From Suillus spraguei (Eukaryota; Basidiomycota; Agaricomycetes; Boletales; Suillaceae): DNA of 64,000 nucleotides. The position numbers and the translations under genes were made by a program. Below, one piece after another: positions 48,192-60,000 of this stretch (position 1 is its first letter; every line of letters begins with the position of its first letter). The notes under the pieces were generated by a model. The model was given only the letters and a program-made list of their open reading frames with translations, had not been told where the DNA came from and did no database searches. The stretch is from assembly GCA_016800925.1 (NCBI GenBank), contig JABCPU010000008.1:372001-436000 (forward strand), written 5' to 3'.

Positions 48192-48886
48192 TTACCTTCT
48201 CGCACTTTCCCGATTGAATATGTATATCGTCAAGATAGGCCACCTTGGGCTGCCTTGACCCTTTGTATTCAACAGTCCCACGGTATCCGTCGTCGTGTAA
48301 TATGGACTGTCTATGTTATATGGAGGTGGATTAGCAGATGATAGTCGAGGGAAATTCGGAAGACCAAACTGAATTTCTGCGATAACCTGGCCTTGCTCTG
48401 TTCCTCTGCGAATAGTTGTAGTGTATATCTGAGGCCTGAAACAGTCATTCGAGACAGAGATGTGGTATAGAGGACGTGAATTTGAAGAGAGCGCATGAGG
48501 TAAAAGTAGCATAGCGTTTGGACCAAAGGGTGAAAATGTGAATGGACCTCTCGCTTCCATGTTAGATGAGGATGGCCTTCTTGCTAAGTCAGCTGAATGG
48601 TGTTTCCGTTGACATGCAAGGCTAAGCTCGTGGCAGGGGATGCTAAATAAGACCTCGCGGTGGCTTCGACGAGAGTATCAGTCGATAAATTGGTCTGGGG
48701 TGTTAATACCACCAATGGCGCTTCCGGTGCAACTATTGGGGGTTCTTCTTCTTCCGGTATTGGATGTTGAAGCGCGGTACTGTAACTAGAAGTCAAGGGT
48801 CAGGATTATAGCAAGAATTAATTGAATGAAGAGACAAACCTTGGAGGTGCACTACGTGTAGACCTGATGGAGAGAGTGTCCGACAT
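48192..48886 (-). CDS. DUF6593-type protein
   Basis: Family of small basidiomycete proteins without known function. The ATG at 48886 gives MSDTLSIRSTRSAPP. An intron (about 48785-48838) leads to SYSTALQHPIPEEEEPPI, then ALHVNGNTIQL. The domain core FTFSPFGPNAMLLLPHALSS, RPLYHISVSNDCFRP and TTTIRRGTEQGQVIAEI matches DUF6593. To join NGNTIQL to ARRPSSSNMEARGPF one base is missing near 48590 (GTC AGC), giving a premature stop as written. The 3' end near 48192 is uncertain because a GTAAGG donor overlaps the last codons. Confidence 0.6.
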
Positions 48887-49372
48887 AATGTCTTTGAAAA
48901 CCAAGGTCGCACAACCTGTGTACCAAGCGCGAGCTATTTATCTCATCTATACCAGTGCACAGATAACAGGCACTGAATTCTATATATGAATCAAGCTGTA
49001 GAGTCCAAGAAATGATTTGATAACCATAAAAGCACTCCCACCTACATCTAAGACTACAGCAAGGCTGCATCCGCGTTGATATAGCGCGGAGCGGCAGACT
49101 AGATCCGCCACTCATATATAAATGATGGGTATAGCAATCGGAGCTGCACATAGACTTCAAACTACCAGTTTGATGAGTTCTGGATTTTGTAGCCGTGCGA
49201 ACTGTAGAAGGATGCAATTCTGTTCCTGCCAAATATGATCAACCACATACTTACATAACCCGTAAACACGAGTAGTGCACGACAATGTTGCAGCGAGGGG
49301 CGGTAGCTTACTTGTACTGAGCATTGTCATTTTTTTGCATTATGATTTGCATTACAACCTCAGATCTATGGT
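48887..49372. other. Intergenic interval
   Basis: DUF6593 promoter and spacer up to the inverted-terminus element. I see no exon chain or RNA gene. Confidence 0.45.
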
Positions 49373-49506
49373 GGACGATAGGTTACGGTTCGATTTGCCG
49401 ATTTACCGCGACGTATTTTGAAGTCCGATCAATGTTTGTTCTAGTCTTGAACTATTTGTTGGTAGACCTATAATTTTGTGTCACAAAAAGTCACAAGTGC
49501 AGTTAC
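49373..49506 (+). repeat. Left inverted terminus
   Basis: Begins near GGTGGACGATAGGTTACGG and is inverted relative to 52215-52343. The internal block GACGTATTTTGAAGTCCGAT aligns with ATATTTTGAAGTCCGACC on the opposite strand at the right end. Confidence 0.65.
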
Positions 49507-50052
49507 TTACTACTATCGGTAATGGTCGGACTCGCGCCAATCCCCGACCCCGGAGCTCCGTGTCTTGAGCTGCATAATGATGAATTCCGGCACGGCTTCA
49601 AAGGTTCGTGCATAAGACATAAGTATCTTAGACGCGGGTCACACGGATACAATCTCGCTGTCAGTTCAGTTACGTTGGCAAAGGGAAGCAGTGTGAGCAC
49701 GTTATTAACCAATACACTTGTCCCACAGACAAAGAATTATGAAGCTCAGAGCCTGCAGGCCTTGCGATTTGGCCGAGAACCTATCAATGTACGAGCCCCT
49801 TGAAGCTGCTCAGGAATACACGAAGAAACAACCAACGGAGGCTGAGTTTGAAGTTTGCGAGTCAGTTCATAGATATCCAAGGCAGTGTAACGCCAAGGAA
49901 GCTTCACCAGCTACGCGATCTACTGCAATCAAGGTAGTGAGAGGACTCAGAGGAGGGGGTTTACGCAGAGCACAAGATAATTAGTGTTTCAAACGTGTCC
50001 GAAGGCACGACTCGCCATGGAGTAAATATCAATGTTGCATCAACAGTTTGCA

Positions 50053-50800
50053 CAGGGGCTAAGGTCAGTGAAGGACCTAAGATCCATCCATGAGTGGATG
50101 TTCTGATAAAAAAATGCTGTCATTAGCAGGTTTTGAACCTACACAGGAAAGAGAAACAGATTTTGATTCTGTTGTGGTAACCATCAGGCTAAGACTAGTT
50201 GCAATGAACTGCCAAAGAAACCATCACGGGTGAATATTAAGGTGTGCTCCGATAGAAAAAACCTTGTCGTCGGCAGGTTTTGAACCTGCACAGTCCAAGA
50301 GAAACAGATTTTGATTCTGTCGTGGCAACCACCAGGCTAACACCAGCTACGGTGAACTTTCAAAGAACCCGTCCACGAGTGAACATCAATGTGTGTTCTG
50401 ATAGAAAAAACCTTGTCATCGGCAGGTTTTGAACCCGCACAGTTCAGGATAAACAGATTTTGATTCTGTTGTGGCAACCGCTTAGCTAAGACCAGTTACG
50501 ATGAACATCTAAAGAAGCCAGCCATGAGTGAATGTCAAGGTGTGTTTCAATAGAAAAAACCTTGTCATCAGCAGGTTTTGAACCTGCACAGTCCAACAGA
50601 AACAGATTTTGATTCTGTTGTGGCAACCACCTGACTAAGACCAGTTGCAGTGAACTTCTGAAGAAACCGTCCATGAGTGAATGTCAAAGTGCGTTCTGAT
50701 AGAAAAAAATCGTAGTTCAGCAGGTTTCGAACGTAGTCCAAGGGAAACAGATTTCGATTCTGTTGTGGTAACCACACTAGCCAGGCTAAAGTCTTTGATT
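50053..50800 (-). repeat. Tandem array of five 149-bp units with tRNA-Ser-like Pol III modules
   Basis: Units start at plus positions 50105, 50251, 50400, 50549 and 50698 (periods 146, 149, 149, 149), with a partial unit before the first. On the minus strand each unit holds, in order, a box A-like stretch (best copy TAGCTAAGCGG), a 5-bp anticodon stem ACAGA/TCTGT with a 7-base loop, a 14-15-nt variable region, a T-arm of about 5 bp (GCAGG/CCTGC in the best copies) with loop TTCAAAA (box B GGTTCAAAACC) and a run of six or more T. Layout and 3' sequence (CCTGCTAATGACA in unit 1) resemble type II tRNA-Ser. The D-arm and acceptor stem pair poorly, so intact tRNAs are unlikely. Confidence 0.8.
50710..50793 (-). 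pseudogene. tRNA-Ser(CGA)-like unit (least CpG-decayed copy)
   Basis: The rightmost unit has anticodon loop ATCGAAA (anticodon CGA, Ser) and T-loop TTCGAAA. The other four units have ATCAAAA and TTCAAAA at the same places. The variable region TTCCCTTGGACTACG fits a type II tRNA. The acceptor stem and the outer T-stem pairs are broken, so I call it a tRNA-derived pseudogene. It ends in a T7 run. Confidence 0.5.
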
Positions 50801-52214
50801 CCCACTTGACGACTCATCCTGAGTTGAAAACCTATGGGGCCCCTGATTGACACTGCCCGAAAAGATGACATGGACAGTAAAGTTCGAGTCTGAACGTCTA
50901 TGAGACAATAGAATTGCCCCGACAAGGGACGAAGACTAGTATAATTCTAATTCACCATCATTAGCAGCAAGTTCAATGTGATTGACATTACCACTATACC
51001 ACTAAGTATACATGGAGTTTCTGGAAACACAGAAGGAAATGAGCAGATACTAGAAAACGAGGATAGTGAAACACTGTCACCACCTTGAAAGCCAGACATG
51101 GAGAATTGGAGACGGGAGTCTCATCTTCCCACAAAACGGTGGCCACGCAGCAATGCAATTCATCTCAAACATAACATCGAGACCTCACGCGACCTCGAAC
51201 TCGACATCGGTAGTGAGAGCACGGCAATAAATCACGGAGGCCATGGGGATTTCAGCGAAACGCGAACTTGGGCCCAAATGGCTGAGCGAACGAGCAATCG
51301 AAGAAGACGAGAGAAGAATACCATTCAAGGACAAGAGCAACAGACGCAGGAAGATAATTGATTTGAATGATGTCCCAGTGGTAAAACACGATATAACCCA
51401 CTCCCTTATGGTAGCGGGAATAAATCTACATGACACATTAGCACAGGGTGTTCGGAAACCAATGCAAGCACTGACCTTACTAGGAAGGTTCTGAGAAGTG
51501 GAAGCCTTGGAAGTAGAGCACGGTGGCCTGGCTTTCCATAGAGCAGCAGTCTTCGTACGAATTTCTGCTCTCTTCTGCACACAACGGGGGCAACAAGGTC
51601 AGTACAGATACGGACAGAGTTTGCAAGCTGTCGTGATAATATTGATCGTCGTAATCAGACCATACATGATTGTCATGCTCAAAGCCATACGGGATGCGGC
51701 AGAAGGAGAAAAGACAGTGGGAATATACTTCAGGCTAGATAGACCGGTCGAAATGTCTGTTAAGAATTATACCAACTGTCGTAGTAGGAATGCACGCAGG
51801 ACCAGATGTCAACTCCACAGTGACCCCATCATCATTGAAAACAAACCGCAGCACAATGCAGTCATGCAGAAAAGACGATAGCACGGAGAAATCTCAACTC
51901 ATCATTAACATAAATAACAGTAGGAATATCATGAAGGGTCCAATGACTTGATAACAACTAAAGGCATAGTCGACAATTAAGATCAACATACGCAGTGAGA
52001 AATACAACACCAACTACTGTCATAGCGGGAATGAAGCACTGCGCAGCCTGAGTGAGTCGCATATCCTGGAGGGTGAGGGCTGCTCAGTGAGCTCAGGGAA
52101 GAAACCCGAAGGATAGATTCATTCGCCACTAATGTTGTGATATTAATAGTAATGCTTGCCAGCAGCTGGGGATCTACCTCAGTGAGCACGGCGCGCAGAG
52201 TCGCCGCAGACTGG

Positions 52215-52343
52215 CGTAGAACTGATTTGTGATTCATGTGACAGGACCATAGCGTGAATAAGTGCATACCAATAAAGTTCGGAACAAACATTGGTCGGAC
52301 TTCAAAATATATCGGCAAATCGAACCGTAACCATACTATCTAG
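52215..52343 (-). repeat. Right inverted terminus
   Basis: Reverse complement aligns with 49373-49506 over its whole length, with small gaps. Confidence 0.65.
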
Positions 52344-53588
52344 TTGAAGACGTCGGTTTAATGTATGCGCTAGTCCTTTAATTATACGTGCACAGCGCAG
52401 GGTCCATATAAGGTAGGCTGATTCTGATAATATTATTCTTAGGAGGCGCGTTGCTGATTGATGCCGCGTTATTCGGGGGCCTGTCTTGATGGCTCGGGCC
52501 AGGGGCTATGTTTCCATTAGGTTCCATATCTGTGGGTTATTGCATTGTGTTAGTATGTGTTCCATGGATTCTCGCTATTTCTAACATATAGAGTCGGCAT
52601 CTTTCTGACAGTATCATTTTAGCATATTTATCTCTTCTGTGAACTGGAGCTCCATTCTGACACATGTAGCTACAGTTCCATATATTTTTCTCATCTTCAT
52701 GTGTAGCAAACAATGAGGTATGAAAATGAGATCGTCAGATTTCGCAACTCTGGCGGCTGGCCCAACGATAGTATGTCTAGAAAAAAAGTTAGATACATCC
52801 ATTAGATAAAGCTAAACCTTTTGATAAAATCTGGTCAAATACCTGATGCAGGCCGTAACTGGAAATGACTTGGCGTGGAGTGCTCGACGTACTACAGTTG
52901 AGCCAGCAACAACATTATGGCACGCTTTACCGACAATCAAGCATGTGACACCGTAGCTTCGTGTGATCTTGTCGTTATATGCCTTCGCTCATTGGTGCTT
53001 GCACAGAAAAACATGAGAGTATGAGCCTGGATGAGAAGTCCTATCAATCCAAAAGCCATAGCGTTTATGTGACAAATAAAATATAAGTATAGTATACACC
53101 ACACGGTAAACTTCACGTCAGAAATTGGAGCGTCTCTTGTCACCCTCATATCCAGACACTGCTTAATTCCGTGCTGCGATAGCATAGATACAGAAATCAG
53201 CACGAGGGTACGCAATCGGTGGATGGGTTAACCTTCGGGTGTAATAGCTAGGGTCAATGGCCGCCGGGCTGACACTGATGTGCGTATGACACGTGAGACG
53301 CTCAGATCTCCCTGAATAAATCCTGCAACTAGAGATGGAGCACCGGCTTATACAAATGGGCCACACGCTCCTTCGGCAATGACCAAAGTTTCGGACTTAC
53401 GACCACGACGACTTGATGTTGAAGAAAGATAAAAGACTGCATCTCATACAAACTCACCCATGAAGCTAATCATGACTGCGATTCTTCAGCGGCTGAAAAA
53501 AGGCGGTGAAGTTGAATTCAGTAATTAGTGTGTAAGACAATGCAGACCGGCGATGTAGCAGGTAGCCGTCAAAGTAGATAAAATTCCA
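52344..53588. other. Gene-free interval of about 1.2 kb
   Basis: Between the inverted-terminus element and the aminodeoxychorismate synthase 3' end. Only short scattered frames; no family resemblance, repeat or RNA gene recognised. It may contain eroded transposon sequence. Confidence 0.4.
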
Positions 53589-56022
53589 CTAATGCCCGCG
53601 AGGAACGGCTGCGCCAAAAACGCGGAGAACCGACTGAAGTTTTGCCAACATCTCATCCCACTCCGCATCAGGGTTGGACAGGGCAGTGATAGCCCCTCCA
53701 GCGCCAATTACCCAGTGCTCTGGCTCGTGAACGCCAGGGTAGAAATCGGGGTTATTGAATTTCGTCCACGAATGAGCATCGCATTCGTATCGGTCATCGT
53801 ATTTGAAGCAACTTCGGATGGTAACAGACCAGTCACCACCACCTCCAGCGCACCAGTAACCAAAGACACCGGAATAAACATTGCGTTCCTCGTCTTCCAG
53901 TGTTCGGAGGATCTCAACACTGCGCTTTTTCGGGGCTCCAGTCATGCTACCTATGAAGTATATTAATTAATAACAGTTGAATCAAGAACAACTCCACGAG
54001 ACATACCCGGGGGCAAGCTGCGTCTGAGAAGCTCCCACCCCAGTGCGCCGTTAGCATAGTGGCTGGCAGTTTCATCGACACTGTCTGCCGATTGGCCTTC
54101 AATGACGCTAACAAGCTGCCACACTGTCTTGCACTCCTCTACAGTGCAGAACTGTTTGACTTCCACATTCTCTCCAACAACTCCATGCATATCATGCCGA
54201 ATAAGATCGACAATCATGAGGTTTTCGGCAACCTCTTTCCGGCTACCTCTGAGCGCTTGCTCAGCAACAGCACGGGTGATTTGAGGGCCCTTCCGTATGG
54301 TACCCTTGACGGGACATAGTTTATACGTAGTCCCAGGTGGACGAGTGTAAGAAAGAAACCGCTCTGGTGATGAGGCCAGTAGGGTGGTTGGATGCAACCG
54401 AAGGTACGCAGCGTGAGGGGCGGGGTTGAGCTCGCGAAGGTGTTTATAACGCTGCCAGGATGGGGAGTGCGTTGATGAAGCCTTGGGTGCCAGCGGGTCG
54501 TTCAGAGTAATACGAGTATTAGCTGTAAGACACAGTTCATATGATTCTCCGGCGAAGAGATGCTCCTTCGCAATATTAATGCGGGATCTATAGAGGTCCC
54601 GATCTGGTAAAATAACAGTAGACGTATTTGGTCGCGCCTTGGTTGAATAAGGCGTAGTATTATATGAAGAATATGTTGAATAATTACGGGCAGCAGAGTG
54701 AAGCTGTCCGGCCATTTCCATCAGCCATTCGTTGTCGTCTTCCATGATAGATTGGAGATAAATGTGTCCAGAAGTTGAGTCGAGAATTATGCTGCGCTCT
54801 ACGAACACGAGGTTGACATCGGGGTGTCGAGTTTGGTTACATACCCCCGGGCCGTCGGCTGATACTTTGAGGGAGTCAGTGCCGAGTTCGTAGCTCAGGT
54901 AGCCAATGAGGCCACCCCAGAATGGTATTTCTGATGAACCACCAGTGACCTTCCGCTCGTTCATAAAAGAAGTAAGCCAAGACCACACGTCTCGAGATTC
55001 CAGATCTATTTGATCGCACGACTCCCCATTTGCCAAATGAATATAACTATCTCCAATAGTGTATGTGATTCGGAGGGACGTTGAAGTCAAACAACCGATG
55101 ATAGTGAACTGGCCTGGATGCGCAGCAGATTCCAGCATAACGAAGGGAGATGAATCGTCGTCGACACCCAAGACCTCGCATATGTCGGGAGCAGACAGGC
55201 CTGGGATACTCAACTTTATGGTAGAAACGGATGGTGATATGTTGATATGAGGGGTGCCTGGTAATAAGCGAACGTATGGCCACGGAACGCCAAATATTTC
55301 ATCAGCTTTCTGATCCCATGGGCGTGTGACTCGCCCATGAGAAGAACTCCAAGTCCGTGCTAAACGCCAGAAGTTTAACATGACTTCGATACCTCCACCC
55401 CGCGTGAGAACTGATTCAGGATGATACTGAACAGCCCAGAAGGGTCGAGTGCAATGTCTAAGGGCCATTACTACCCTCCCATTCACCTCGTCATGTGTCG
55501 ATGCGAGTTCTTCGATGTTCTTCGCACCACTCAGCTCAACGTGGAGGGAGTGGTAACGAACGGCATCCACAGTACCGACGCCTTTAAATATATCTGTGCC
55601 AGTGTGCTCGACAGCAGATACATGGCCGTGCTTGACGACAGAGAGCCTGCGTAGATTAGCCCCGTATTCAAGAGCTAAACTCTGAAGACCCAAGCAAACG
55701 CCAAAAATTGGCAAAAGATGTGCATCATCAATCTTCCATAGGTCTTTGACGAGACCAATGTCCTCTGGAATATTAGGAGATCCTGGGCCTGGACCGACGA
55801 CGATGCCAGAGAAGTAGGGCAGATATGATAATAGATCTTTAAGTTTCATTTCATCATTCTTGATTATATGGACGTAGCAGGTTGGGATGGCCCGGCGACA
55901 CAACGCTGCTAAGCTATTGAAAATGGTTGAGTTGCATTTCTCGGAAAGAATATGAGGACTAACTTGTAGGTGAATGAGTCATATGAGTCGACCAGCAGAA
56001 TCCTTGGGGGTTCAGGACTCAT
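53589..56022 (-). CDS. ABZ1: Aminodeoxychorismate synthase (fused PabA-PabB)
   Basis: Makes 4-amino-4-deoxychorismate from chorismate and glutamine, the first step to p-aminobenzoate and folate. The ATG at 56022 gives MSPEPPRILLVDSYDSFTYN, then LAALCRRAIPTCYVH after a 48-nt intron. The glutaminase half has VVGPGPGSPNIPEDIG, FGVCLGLQSLALEYG (nucleophile Cys) and AVQYHPESVLTRGG (catalytic His). The chorismate-binding half has WGGLIGYLSYELG, SYELCLTANTRI, SSPERFLSY, KLCPVKGTIRKG, ENLMIVDLIRHD and MTGAPKKRSVEIL, ending GVFGYWCAGGGGDWSVTIRS. A single 58-nt intron splits the last exon. Length near 790 residues fits the fused fungal enzyme. No frame break. Confidence 0.95.
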
Positions 56023-57036
56023 TGAGAACAGAAAGGAGATAAGGAAAGAGCACGCTTGGGGCCAAACTTATTTAAGATAATGAATGATAAGGAGAGAAAA
56101 TCGAACAGATGATGCTCATGAGTAAATAAGCTGCTACGCAGTCACTGATACCTGTGAAGAAGTGAAACTGGATGACTTTCCGTACGATCAAACCTTCTTG
56201 TGCCGACAAGCCGATGTTATTTTTACACTCCGCCTGTCAAACTCTCTAATGCTTGTTTCGTGCTTCACGGTTTGAAGATCTTAGCGCTTCAGCCCCAGTG
56301 AAAATCGACAAGTTAGAGGTAGATAGATATTTAAAAAGATAAGTCCCCATGAAATCTATCGATGAGTTTCGACGTGTTTAGCCAAATGAGACTTTTCGAG
56401 ACGGAAAAAGAAAGACATCGAGAGAAAATTTGGACGTTTAGATGCGATTCTCGTTGTGTTTAGACCTACCAATACACATTTACACACGAATTATCAATCG
56501 ATTTGATCCAAAAACACATCGAGATACATCTAATGCAGACAAATGAGATTATCTATAGGTTTAGGGTGGTATCGCTATCATTAGGTGAGGTAGGGTATCG
56601 CTGCTCGCTGTGCCTCGTCCGCCGTCCAATACTCCTCGTCCGCATCATTGCCGGTGGTACTGATTCCAGCCGAATTGATATTGAAAGCTCTAAAGATGTA
56701 TTTGTGCGAAGAGATGCTTAGAATCAGCCCGGCCTTATAGATAGATTCATATTTTCAAGAGGAATACCGTGACAGATCGAGCACGGTGTACAAGGTCAGA
56801 CCGTAGTCCATCGATAAAACAAATTTTGATTCGTTCAAGAGTTCCGAGTGCGAGAGCAACCTGTAAAACATTACGGGAAGTCAGTACTCATTAATGCAAA
56901 CCAGTGGTTGTAATGAGCGTGTTGGTACAAGCATAGCCACAGATTCCGTTAATAAGTAGTCTGTGAACTGAGCGCTGATTCTAATTTCTGACGAAAGGCT
57001 AATGAACACACAACTAAACGATAGTCTATCACAGCA
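56023..57036. other. Divergent promoter region, aminodeoxychorismate synthase and TTI1
   Basis: About 1 kb, AT-rich, with no convincing exon. It holds only a short plus-strand frame at 56503-56721. Confidence 0.5.
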
Positions 57037-60000
57037 ATGGTTCACGAAGGTGTGTGCAACACAGATCCTTACCAGACTGAGTTGACCATTGATTTAGTTC
57101 AAATACATATGCGTTCCACTACTGGAGAAGTCACAGCTATCTGCAGGGACCGTAGCATCTGTCTTGCCTCTGCTGTCCAATCTTGAAAGTGCATTACTCG
57201 ATGCGGGTGGAACTGGCTTTGCCCTATCTCAGTCCTTGGTTTCATACATATTTTTCCCGCTATCTACAATCCTCCGCCGGAATGAGTCGTCTGCCATCCC
57301 GAACCAAATTCTGGAGAAGATATTTAGTGTTCTTGCCATTCTATGTGAAACATGGTGGTGGTACTGCGACATACAGATATGGGATCAGATATTCAAGCTA
57401 TCCAGCTCCATCATCGGGGGTATCGAAGGCAAGGGCAAGGGCAAAGTCAGGGATGATGAAACCAAGGAAGCAGCCGCACGATGTCTGTGGGCCATTCTTC
57501 GGGAACGTCGCGCAGAGGAAGCACCACAAAACTCTCCCGAGGAGCTCTTACATGCCCGTGTTTCTCAGCTGCAAGCACATTCTCAGAGCTTGCAATTCAT
57601 GCCTATTCTCGGGCAGACTGTCAATACACTCCTCCTCACCGCGAAGTCTCCCCACCTTCCATTACAGCGCATTTCGTTGAAGATTCTACGTGAACTCATC
57701 AGCGTATATGCTTCAGAGCAATTTTTACCTTCCATCTTACCCGGTGTCGTGAGCAGCATGACTAGAATTGCTCTTGGGATGTCAAGCAAGAAGGGATGGG
57801 TCAATGGAGACATCGTCGCCCTGAGCCTTGGAACTTTGGAACCTGTAATCGTGAAGTCGTTAGGAGATGATATATGCATCCGAGAGGGTGTCGTTCGGAG
57901 TGTCGTGGACCTTGAAGACTTCATCAACCTCACAGACGCTCCTGCGGTGGACCCAAAACCACCTGAGTTACCTCCTTACCTGACTCCACGATCTTCGAGT
58001 TGGTTGCATGCGTCGGCATCTCAACTACACATTGCGATAAATTCTTTGACACCTCTCGTGAATCATCCAACTACCCTTGCTTTGGTTGCATTGTCATCTT
58101 TCTCGAGGACCATCCTTGCCTCCACATATTTAACTCTCCCCCAATCTCGGCCTCTCCTATTGTCTTGGTTGTTGTCACTATCAAACTGTTCTTTCCCGGA
58201 TGTTTCGCAAGCCGCTCATCACGCCCTATCGAGCTGCTAGCAGCCGCCTCGCATGCGAGACTACCGTTACTCCAAGCACTTCTAGAAATATCGAAAGAGA
58301 ACCTTAGTTCTTTGCCTCGATCCATCGTTTCTCAGGATGACACGAAGGTGGAACATATCGCAGGCCAGATAGAGGCTATCTGCCAGTTGGCTATGTCTAG
58401 TAGCACGTCCTCTACAGGCCTTGGTCTGACGTCAATCTCTTTGGGAATCGACACGCTATTAGGGCCAACCGGCGGAATCGAGAAGTGGGGTTTTACTCTG
58501 CTTTCTGTCTTGGAGTTCACAAGTCCACAAATGAGTGTCAGCCAGGGTTCCGTCGCTCAACTCTTTCTAGAGGACAATGCAGACAACCTGGATACAGTTA
58601 ATTTCCCTGAGGTTATGTTAAAAAATGTTCTCGCAAGGTCCGCACGCGATGCTCTGGCTCGCATGCTACGCGCTTTGGGGAGAAGCAGCGGCGAAAATAG
58701 CATCTACGCTGTTGAATGGTTCGTAAGTACAGGACGTTATTCACGAACCAACAATGCTATTGCGGCATTATGGTGTGCTGCTCGTCTTCTTGAGGGGATC
58801 AGCGGCTTTAGTCTGGACGAAGGTGGCATGGCTACTTCGAATGGGCCCCGCAGCAGGAAACTGGAGCGGTTTGCAAGAGGCTTAGCCCGTGACCTAGCTG
58901 AGTTGTGGGACGAAGAGCCAGATTTCGATACCCAAACTGATACTGCCCGCACGGATCGTCAGACGGATGACTCGTTACTGAAGACGGAGTTTACAAAGGG
59001 GTTCAAAACTATCCGTGCTACCCTGCAGATTGCAGAGCCAAGAGCTACACTGCCTACTCTATCCGAGGATCAACCCATGCTGCACAAGATATTTCGCTTG
59101 CAGTTACTTTCGATCAGCGCGGGAATTTTGCAGGCTCGCTATGCCTCCGTTCTCATCCAGGTCCTATATCCAGTTTTACATTCGATCGTATCACCTATAC
59201 CCCATCTTTCCCTGACCGGGCTTGCGACACTGCATTTTATGTCAGCTGTCATGCCATATGCTTCTCCCGCCAATCTCTTACTGTCGAACTTTGACTACGC
59301 ATTGGACTCTGTTTCCCGCCGCCTTAGCCGCAGATGGCTTGATGTTGATGCAACGAAAGTGATGGTTGTCCTTGTTCGCCTCGTAGGGGCTGATGTGGTT
59401 CAGAAGGCCGGTGATGTTGTTGAAGAATGTTTTGACCGTTTGGATGAGTATCATGGGTATGAAGTCATTGTTCAAGGCCTGGTGGAAGTATTAGGAGAAG
59501 TGATTAAGGTTATCGAAGCTGATGAGCCTCCCACCCAAAAGGAATGTCAGGACGAAATGCAGTCGCCGATGATAACCAGTTCATTGGAGCCACTCTTCGA
59601 ATGGCTTTCTCATCGGAAGGATCCCCCACCTCATGAAGACGCCACTGACTACGGTCCTGCCCCCCATAAGGCATGGGGTGCCACCAAGACAGAGGAAGAA
59701 TCTGTTGAAAATCAGTCAGATGGTCTTACGACACATCCCAAAGTCGCCGAGGACGCCGAGCCTCCGCCCACGCCGGGACAAGCCTTGACCAAGCAGATGG
59801 TTTCACGATCTATCTATTTTCTCACACACGCTTCACCCGTCATTCGCGCTCGGATCCTGACCTTGCTAAGCTCAGCCACCCCGGTTCTCCCTGAGTCGGC
59901 CTTGTTGCCATCTATCCATCTCGCTTGGCCATTCATCTTGAATCGTCTCAATGACCCAGAGCCATTTGTGGTCAGCGCGGCTGCTGGTCTTGTGGAATCA

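Larger units (their letters stand above)
49373..52343. mobile_element. Putative non-autonomous element with about 125-bp inverted termini
   Basis: The left end (49373-49506) and right end (52215-52343) are inverted copies. They share GGTTACGGTTCGATTTGCCG, ATTTTGAAGTCCGA, CAATGTTTGTTC, GAACT...TTGGTA and TCACAA...CAGTT in the same order, with an extra 7-10 bases in the left copy. The interior of about 2.7 kb has no transposase or other recognisable protein; its open frames are short and unrelated to known families. It contains a tandem array of tRNA-like units. A fragment sharing the outer 19 bases lies at 26962. No target-site duplication was identified, so the outer limits are approximate. 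Confidence 0.55.

Noticed and set aside
50105..50793. tRNA-Gln(UUG) genes on the plus strand of the tandem array
   Set aside because: The plus-strand loop TTTTGAT would give UUG, but the T-arm would then lie 5' of the anticodon arm. The correct order, box A and the T-run terminators occur only on the minus strand.
51098..51881. Protein-coding remnants (transposase or reverse transcriptase) in the inverted-terminus element
   Set aside because: Open frames on both strands overlap each other, have no conserved motifs (no DDE, YADD, HHCC or RAYG) and show no splice continuity.
52614..53366. Minus-strand genes in the 52.4-53.6 kb interval
   Set aside because: Frames are short, lack shared splice phase and show no protein-family features.
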